Shown here: positions 58,720-63,578 of the stretch, one piece after another
How positions within the stretch are numbered: the stretch's first letter is position 1
Layout: each line of letters opens with the position of its first letter
Source of the DNA: Zygnema cylindricum
Taxonomy: Eukaryota; Streptophyta; Zygnematophyceae; Zygnematales; Zygnemataceae
Direction: 5' to 3'
Assembly: GCA_037447655.1 (NCBI GenBank)
Contig: JBBHKE010000417.1
Span: 188,001 to 251,578, forward strand
DNA length: 63,578 nucleotides
Program-made: the position numbers and the translations under genes
The notes under the pieces: generated by a model
Told to the model about the DNA's origin: nothing
The model's input: only the letters and a program-made list of their open reading frames with translations
Database searches by the model: none

Positions 58720-58934
58720 GACATTCGAAACTTTGCAATATTATTACGAACATCTTGGAGCAGTACCTCGGGGTTATGAAAATATTTGGTATTATGCCGG
58801 GGGTCCTTGATGATGATGTCGTAGCTGTTGGAGCATTGCCGAAGACCGTCCTCCAACAGCTTCGCGTTAGTGGGGATCCATGGATCAGTGTCGTATGTGG
58901 TCAAGGTGCGTTTCTCGGCGAGATAAAAAGCCAC
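58720..58934 (-). pseudogene. Unrecognised ORF remnant right of copia copy B
   Basis: The minus strand reads TDPWIPTNAKLLEDGLRQCS then YDIIIKDPRHNTKYFHNPEV and LLQDVRNNIAKFR. Protein-like composition, family unknown. It may belong to the element interrupted by copy B. Confidence 0.35.
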
Positions 58935-59029
58935 TTTGGATGTGTGGTGACATTGAGAGGGATGTCGAGAATTTGAGGAAAGGGATTTGTGTCCGGGTTT
59001 AGGGGTCGGGGTTCACCATAGCGCCAATG

Positions 59030-60247
59030 TTACGGCCATTCAGCAACCGGAATACAATGTTCGGGCCGAGGCACAAAACTGTCCATTTCCTCCTCTCCCG
59101 TGGGAGGAGAAAAATTCCAATCCGTAAGCTCAACAAGGTATGGAGGTAGAGGATGTGGAGGAGCCATTACAATGGCTCTCTCCCTATTCGGCTTGGGAGT
59201 CGCCCCGAACACATCGTCGTCGTCATCAAATTCCTCCTCACGTTGCTTCTCCTCGCTATCCGGAGTTTGCTCATCCTCGGTCATGGGATCATCCTCGTTC
59301 GTTCATACCGGAATGTCGGTGGGTTGCAAAATTTCGGGAATGGGCTTGTCTTCTGGCTTCCCATCCTCGATGCTCTCGTCGCTACCCGAAAATGAGGGGA
59401 CGTATAACTCGTCTCTCCCTTCATTCACTTTGCGCTTACCTTTTGCTATCTCCCTCTTCCTAGCTATCCTTATCCGCGTCGCACTTCCCCCACCCTCCTC
59501 GACCGTCGCCTCCTTCCCCACTCCTTCCTCCTCCACGGTCTCACAAAAACCTATGATTTTTTTTTTAATTATCTTCCTTTTTCTACCTAATCTTCCATGT
59601 GCCTCACTTCCCCCACCCTCCTCGACCGTCGCCTCCTTTCCCTTTCTTTCCTCTCCCAATTTTGTCTTCCCCTCCCTCTCTTCACTCAACAAGTTATCTT
59701 CCCTACCATCCTCACCTTTTCCCTCCTCGTCGCCCTCATCAAAAAGTAATAATTTTCGTTTTATTCTTCTACAATATTTATCTACTTTTTCCCGTGGCTC
59801 ACATCCCCCACCCTCCTCTACCGTCTCCTCCTTCCCCCTTTCTACACCCAATACCGCCTTTCCACCCTCCTCCTCTTTTGGATTTTCTTCTTCCCTTCTC
59901 ACCTCACCTTCTACCGCCTTCTCCCTACTCACATCTACCAATTCACCCTTTTCCTCCCTTTCCTCTTCCGGTAAAACCCCCTCCTTTGCTACCTCGTCCA
60001 GATTGGTCTCTTCCCTTCCTACCCCAACTGGTTTCACCCCTTCCCCTTCTACCTCTTCACTCACCTCCCATTCATGTCCCCTCCCCTCCAGCGACACCCA
60101 ACCTATGGGTAGCAACGTGTCGGCCTCCCTTTCTCTTGCTAATTCCTCCGCTGTACCCCTTACTCCTATCACGGTTTTTGGGGCATCTCTTTCCCTCCCT
60201 AACCCCCTCGGTGACTGCCTTTCCCTCGAGGGGTTTTCTCTCCCCAC
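59030..60247 (-). pseudogene. Highly charged, repeat-containing ORF of unknown function
   Basis: One frame of about 406 codons with a single internal TGA (59303-59305). Very rich in Glu, Lys, Arg and Gly. It contains three imperfect repeats beginning KE(E/A)TVEEGGG, each followed by a basic KRKxxKKK-like segment. After the TGA the chain becomes acidic (EEFDDDDDVFGATPKPNRE). It has no known domain. Both strands are open here because of composition; the minus strand is preferred because it continues across 59284-59030 and matches the neighbours' direction. Confidence 0.4.
59486..59840. repeat. Three imperfect DNA repeats encoding TVEEGGG
   Basis: CCCCACCCTCCTCGACCGTC occurs near 59488 and 59607, and with one change near 59808. 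These code for the repeated segment of the minus-strand ORF. Spacing is uneven (about 118 and 200 bp). Confidence 0.7.
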
Positions 60248-60879
60248 TCCATCCTTGTGTACCTTTTCCCTTTCTCCTCTTGGTCGATGTCATTGATTAC
60301 GTCGAGGTAGTGGAGGGTAGCGGCGACGATGTGGCAAGACGCTACGCTGTCGCCTATGAGGTTGGCTGCTCCCCTCCATGGACATTACTCACACGTGATC
60401 ACAAAAATTTAGAAGAAGAGGCGGCTACAAAAAAGGATTAAAGAATACGAATTTTGCCCTAAAATTGACAGTTCAAACGACGAAATAAAGTATGAGGTTT
60501 TATACGATATATATTCGTTCAAAATATACTTAGTGTGAATTGTTCGCGATGGGAAGAAGTCATCGCGTCCCTCGTGATTTCGAACATTCCAAAATTGTGT
60601 CGACGCAACGAATGTATCAGATCACGCAGTTAAATCATTAGACGATTCCAACAGAGGCAACTACAAATTTCTTGAAAAATAAACTTACAGAGTGTGCGGT
60701 TCGCGACGGAAGGAAGTCGTCCTGTCCCCACTTCTTTTGAACATTCCAACAGCGTGACGACGAAACTAAATTAAGAGGTCACGCGGATCAATGATTCCGC
60801 GATTTCATCAACGAGGCAATGACAAAGCGTTGTGGAGTGTACGAAGTGCGATATTTAATGTACTAACTAACTAACGACA

Positions 60880-61120
60880 AAATATTGAAATATACAGAAT
60901 TTTATATTTTGAAACTTCCATCGTTGTGGCGACGACCAATTGTCGTCGCTTGGTCGATTTCTCCAACCATGCGCCGACGCTCCAATGCAGCCGTCTGCTA
61001 AAAATATTAGTATGAGACAACAGAGAGGCGACGACACCACACCGTCGCCAAACGGGTGAATTTCAATTGTTGCCAAAATTACGCCCAGGCAACGTCGTCG
61101 GTATTCGACGACGGTGCAAG
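60880..61120. repeat. GGCGACGAC / GTCGTCGC repeat cluster
   Basis: TGGCGACGACCAATTGTCGTCG is a near palindrome (GCGACGAC...GTCGTCGC) around 60931; further copies AGGCGACGACACCACACCGT and CGTCGTCGGTATTCGACGAC follow. Similar in kind to 53022. Confidence 0.55.
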
Positions 61121-61406
61121 ATAGTCAACATATCGACATGCAAAGGTGGGGTGGGGGAGGGGGGAGAGGAATAATGAGAGAGATAACCAGTCGCAATCAT
61201 AAAGGGAGAAGTAAACAACATACCACAGTACAAGCGAAAATATAATGAGACACACAATGTAAGCGGCTGGAAAAACTCATATAAGGTAAGGAGAAAAGGT
61301 ATAACTTCTTACTTGTATTATAATCCCCCGTAGAGTGTTCAGGAAATTTGTCGAAGTTCCTCGGGACAAGGCTTTCCTTTCCGTTTGCATTACAATCCGC
61401 GATCAT

Positions 61407-61662
61407 CTAGTTGATTACACAAACGCGTGCTACCTTTGTTGACAGGTGTTGGAGTTTGCGTCTCACCACCGGGGCGATAGCGTGGTCCACACGCGGTGAG
61501 TCCGGAGGTGAGTCCCGTGGTGAGTTTGGAGGTGAGCCGAAATCGGCCGTACCGCCTTCAATGAGGGTGTCGTCGTTTGGTGATCCTATCCCTTCACTTG
61601 CCTCTCCCTCTCCTTCTGTCTCGCCCCACTCCATCTCCTCAACCGGAGGTGGGAAAATTTGA
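61407..61662 (-). pseudogene. Short Gly/Ser/Pro/Asp-rich ORF
   Basis: MEWGETEGEGEASEGIGSPN then a repeated SPPNSPRDSPPDSPR tract and VVRRKLQHLSTKVARV. About 75 codons, unknown. Same direction as the other minus-strand ORFs; it may be an N-terminal piece of the same element. Confidence 0.3.
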
Positions 61663-62359
61663 GCGGGAGCTATATTTTATGCTGCAAAAAAGGTGGTAAT
61701 GGGCCACATATTTTCTCTAAATACTCACGCCTATTGGGCAAAGATAAATGTGAGCAACGAAAGAAAGATGTAGCAACAAAGGTAGATGCAAAGGGAGGGA
61801 AAAGTGCGCCATTGTTGGAGTGAACAATGAGTATATATAGGAAGGGAAGGGAAGATCTTGTGAAAAAAAAGAGGGAAAACCTTCGCCAAAGTTTGAACAT
61901 TCAAAATTTTAAATCAAATAATTTTTTTGACAGTCAAATATTTCGATTATAAAAACGACACGGTGATAGCGGGGAAGTTTAAATATTTGCGTCATTTTTG
62001 AACGTGGGGGTATGCACATGGTTGACAATGGACGTTTTTCATGAAAGAGGCGTGGGAAAACATGGCAGCTCATTGAATGTACTGATCGTTCTTGGAAAGG
62101 CAGCGGATAGGACAGGCGTGTTTTGTTGCATCGTAATATTGCCATAATGTTTGCGTGGATAAGAAATTGGACACGTGTAATTTTGGGCGACCAATCACAT
62201 TACGCAAAAGATCAATTGGTTGTTAAGTTTGTACTTTTTGGACCATTTTAGTGTAAAAGTGTACTCTAATACAAGACGACATTGACGCTAATACATGTCA
62301 CACATCTTAAAGACATAGGAGGGAACACACTTATTAAATTTTCTTCAACTCTATTTAAA

Positions 62360-62388
62360 CTTTGACACTAATAACGATTCGCGGTGTA
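62360..62388. repeat. Family-1 MITE right end, unpaired
   Basis: CACTAATAACGATTCGCGGTGTA matches the right terminus of the TA-flanked family. No clear left partner is seen nearby. Confidence 0.5.
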
Positions 62389-62540
62389 GTACAGCGTGCA
62401 AGTACACGTGTCGAAATTCCGGCAGCATAACTGGAACTTGAAACTTGACGCTACGTGTATTGTATTGTACTTGCGGAGATCACAGATTCAATCGAGCGAC
62501 TACATCATAGTACTTTCCTTTTTGTTTATTCCCTTGTCAT

Positions 62541-62635
62541 GTGGTTCTTTCAGTTTTAGAAATGCTACTTCATTTTGTTCCTATGGACTCAGATGGTTTA
62601 CCATCGCGATTTTTAATAAAGTCGGCCCCTTTTAC
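62541..62635 (+). repeat. 3' tail of the non-LTR family, third copy
   Basis: CAGATGGTTTACCATCGCG then ATTTTTAATAAAGTCGGCCCC, the same hairpin and AATAAA block as at 16298. Without a T run. A short 5'-truncated copy or fragment. Confidence 0.7.
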
Positions 62636-62846
62636 TTATGTAGTAAACGGAATTTTTAGATGGTCCCGTAAAGAACACGATAAACACAACGACGGACGAC
62701 CAAGGATCACGCTGACGCGAGAGACTTGTCGGGGCTTCAAACATCAAGTCAGCGACGCAAATCTGAGAAAATACAGTTTGGACAAAAGCGTGTTAAAATT
62801 TCGTGTGTACAATTCTTTTAGGAACCGAGGTGTTCCGTGGGTACAG

Positions 62847-62875
62847 TACCCCGTGAATCGCTATTAGCGTTACGA
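62847..62875. repeat. Family-1 MITE left end, unpaired
   Basis: TACCCCGTGAATCGCTATTA matches the left terminus. No right partner is visible before the window ends; the rest of the window shows nothing that I recognise. Confidence 0.45.
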
Positions 62876-63578
62876 AATAATTAGTTAGAAAAACAATTAG
62901 TGTTATTAATTATAACACAAGCGAAGCGAAGCTTTTCCAAAAATGAGATGTGCATACCGGAGCGAAAAGATGAGGTATGCATACAATACCGAGCTTATGC
63001 TGGTTGGCGCGTCGAGAATTGCAACACTGGACGCACAATTGCCTTTCCCCAAGAATAAGTTAACTCTAATTTATACACATTAATTTTAATGACGGGCAAA
63101 AGGACACAAAATGTGTGCTTCAAATTGCATAATTTCTGTACATTTACATTTGTTCCCAATGGTGTCCACTGGCATGTCAGGGTCCCCACAGGATGTCTCT
63201 CTAGAAAGAGTGGTGCAAACTAATTTAGTAAAGAACACTACAGGCCTTTATAGTGCGGCCAGAGTACTCCATAATCGATATTCTTGCAGCTGTCAAGATG
63301 AGGCAGGCAAACCAGCATCTTGGAGAGGCGCGAGTAACATCAATTTCTTGTCACAACCTTACCCCTGGCGATGCTTTGAGGCTTAAACAAACACACTAGC
63401 AATTGTCACTTCCTAATTGTACACGCTTCTGAAGTACACAACCAATAGACATCCACGATGGCACTAATACAGCAGAGACCCAAGGGAACACATCAAGGCA
63501 ATACTACGTAAGCATGCTCGAGTGTTAAAATTCAAGCATCCATCCATATTTTCTTTCTGTGATTTCTCTACTTTAACC

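Noticed and set aside
59100-60296. 398-codon + strand open frame rich in Ser, Pro and Phe
   Set aside because: It is the complement of the charged minus-strand frame. The minus strand continues into an acidic tail and agrees with neighbouring ORFs; composition alone opens both strands.
1-63578. CRISPR arrays, bacterial operons or viral replicons
   Set aside because: All real genes here have spliceosomal introns and eukaryotic families; no direct-repeat-spacer arrays were seen.

Overview
The window looks like nuclear DNA of a streptophyte (land plant or charophyte alga). It holds intron-rich genes of plant type: the GARP/EARP tether subunit VPS52, a chloroplast thioredoxin-like protein of the At1g07700 type, and a plant MSRA5-like methionine sulfoxide reductase. 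Introns are long, GT-AG, and full of small transposons. A Ty3/gypsy element carrying a cytosine-5 DNA methyltransferase, as reported from charophytes, together with the large TE-rich intergenic space, makes a large-genome charophyte a reasonable guess. That guess is inference; the lineage is not proven from the sequence.

Layout. 1-13.0 kb: VPS52 on the + strand, 18 exons, complete at its 3' end; about 90 N-terminal codons lie upstream of the window or were not found. Its introns hold TA-flanked MITEs and one hAT-like MITE. 13-18.4 kb: a TA-flanked element into which a 5'-truncated non-LTR retrotransposon (end of an RT domain, CCHC knuckle, restriction-like endonuclease) has jumped with a 12-bp target duplication; then a second hAT-like MITE with a C30/G31 core; then decayed exons resembling the spliceosomal helicase Aquarius. 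18.4-28.3 kb: the thioredoxin-like gene (minus) and MSRA gene (plus) stand head to head with 877 bp between start codons, followed by pyrimidine-rich simple sequence. 28.3-36.2 kb: one unrecognised minus-strand candidate gene, a MITE and long CCCTCT tracts.

37.5-46.9 kb: a decayed Ty3/gypsy element in the order gag (two CCHC knuckles), protease, C5-methyltransferase, RT, RNase H, integrase. A solo LTR with a perfect 5-bp target duplication splits the integrase. The methyltransferase has the linear motif order of DNMT3, but the catalytic Pro-Cys is Ser-Ser in this copy. 46.9-58.7 kb: two copies of one Ty1/copia family. Copy A is truncated; copy B is nearly full length, with two ~1-kb LTRs and a half-tRNA-type primer site. 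There are also two related LTRs. Copy B sits in a minus-strand region with a pogo/DDE_1-like transposase pseudogene, charged repeat-containing ORFs and clusters of palindromic GCGACGAC repeats, perhaps parts of one or more large DNA transposons.

How the parts relate. The intact genes are housekeeping genes. The thioredoxin-like/MSRA pair could be functionally linked, because MsrA enzymes are recycled by thioredoxin-type reductants. The rest is layered transposon debris. Many of its stop codons sit where a C-to-T or G-to-A change in CAG, TGG or CGA explains them, which is what long-term cytosine methylation would leave.
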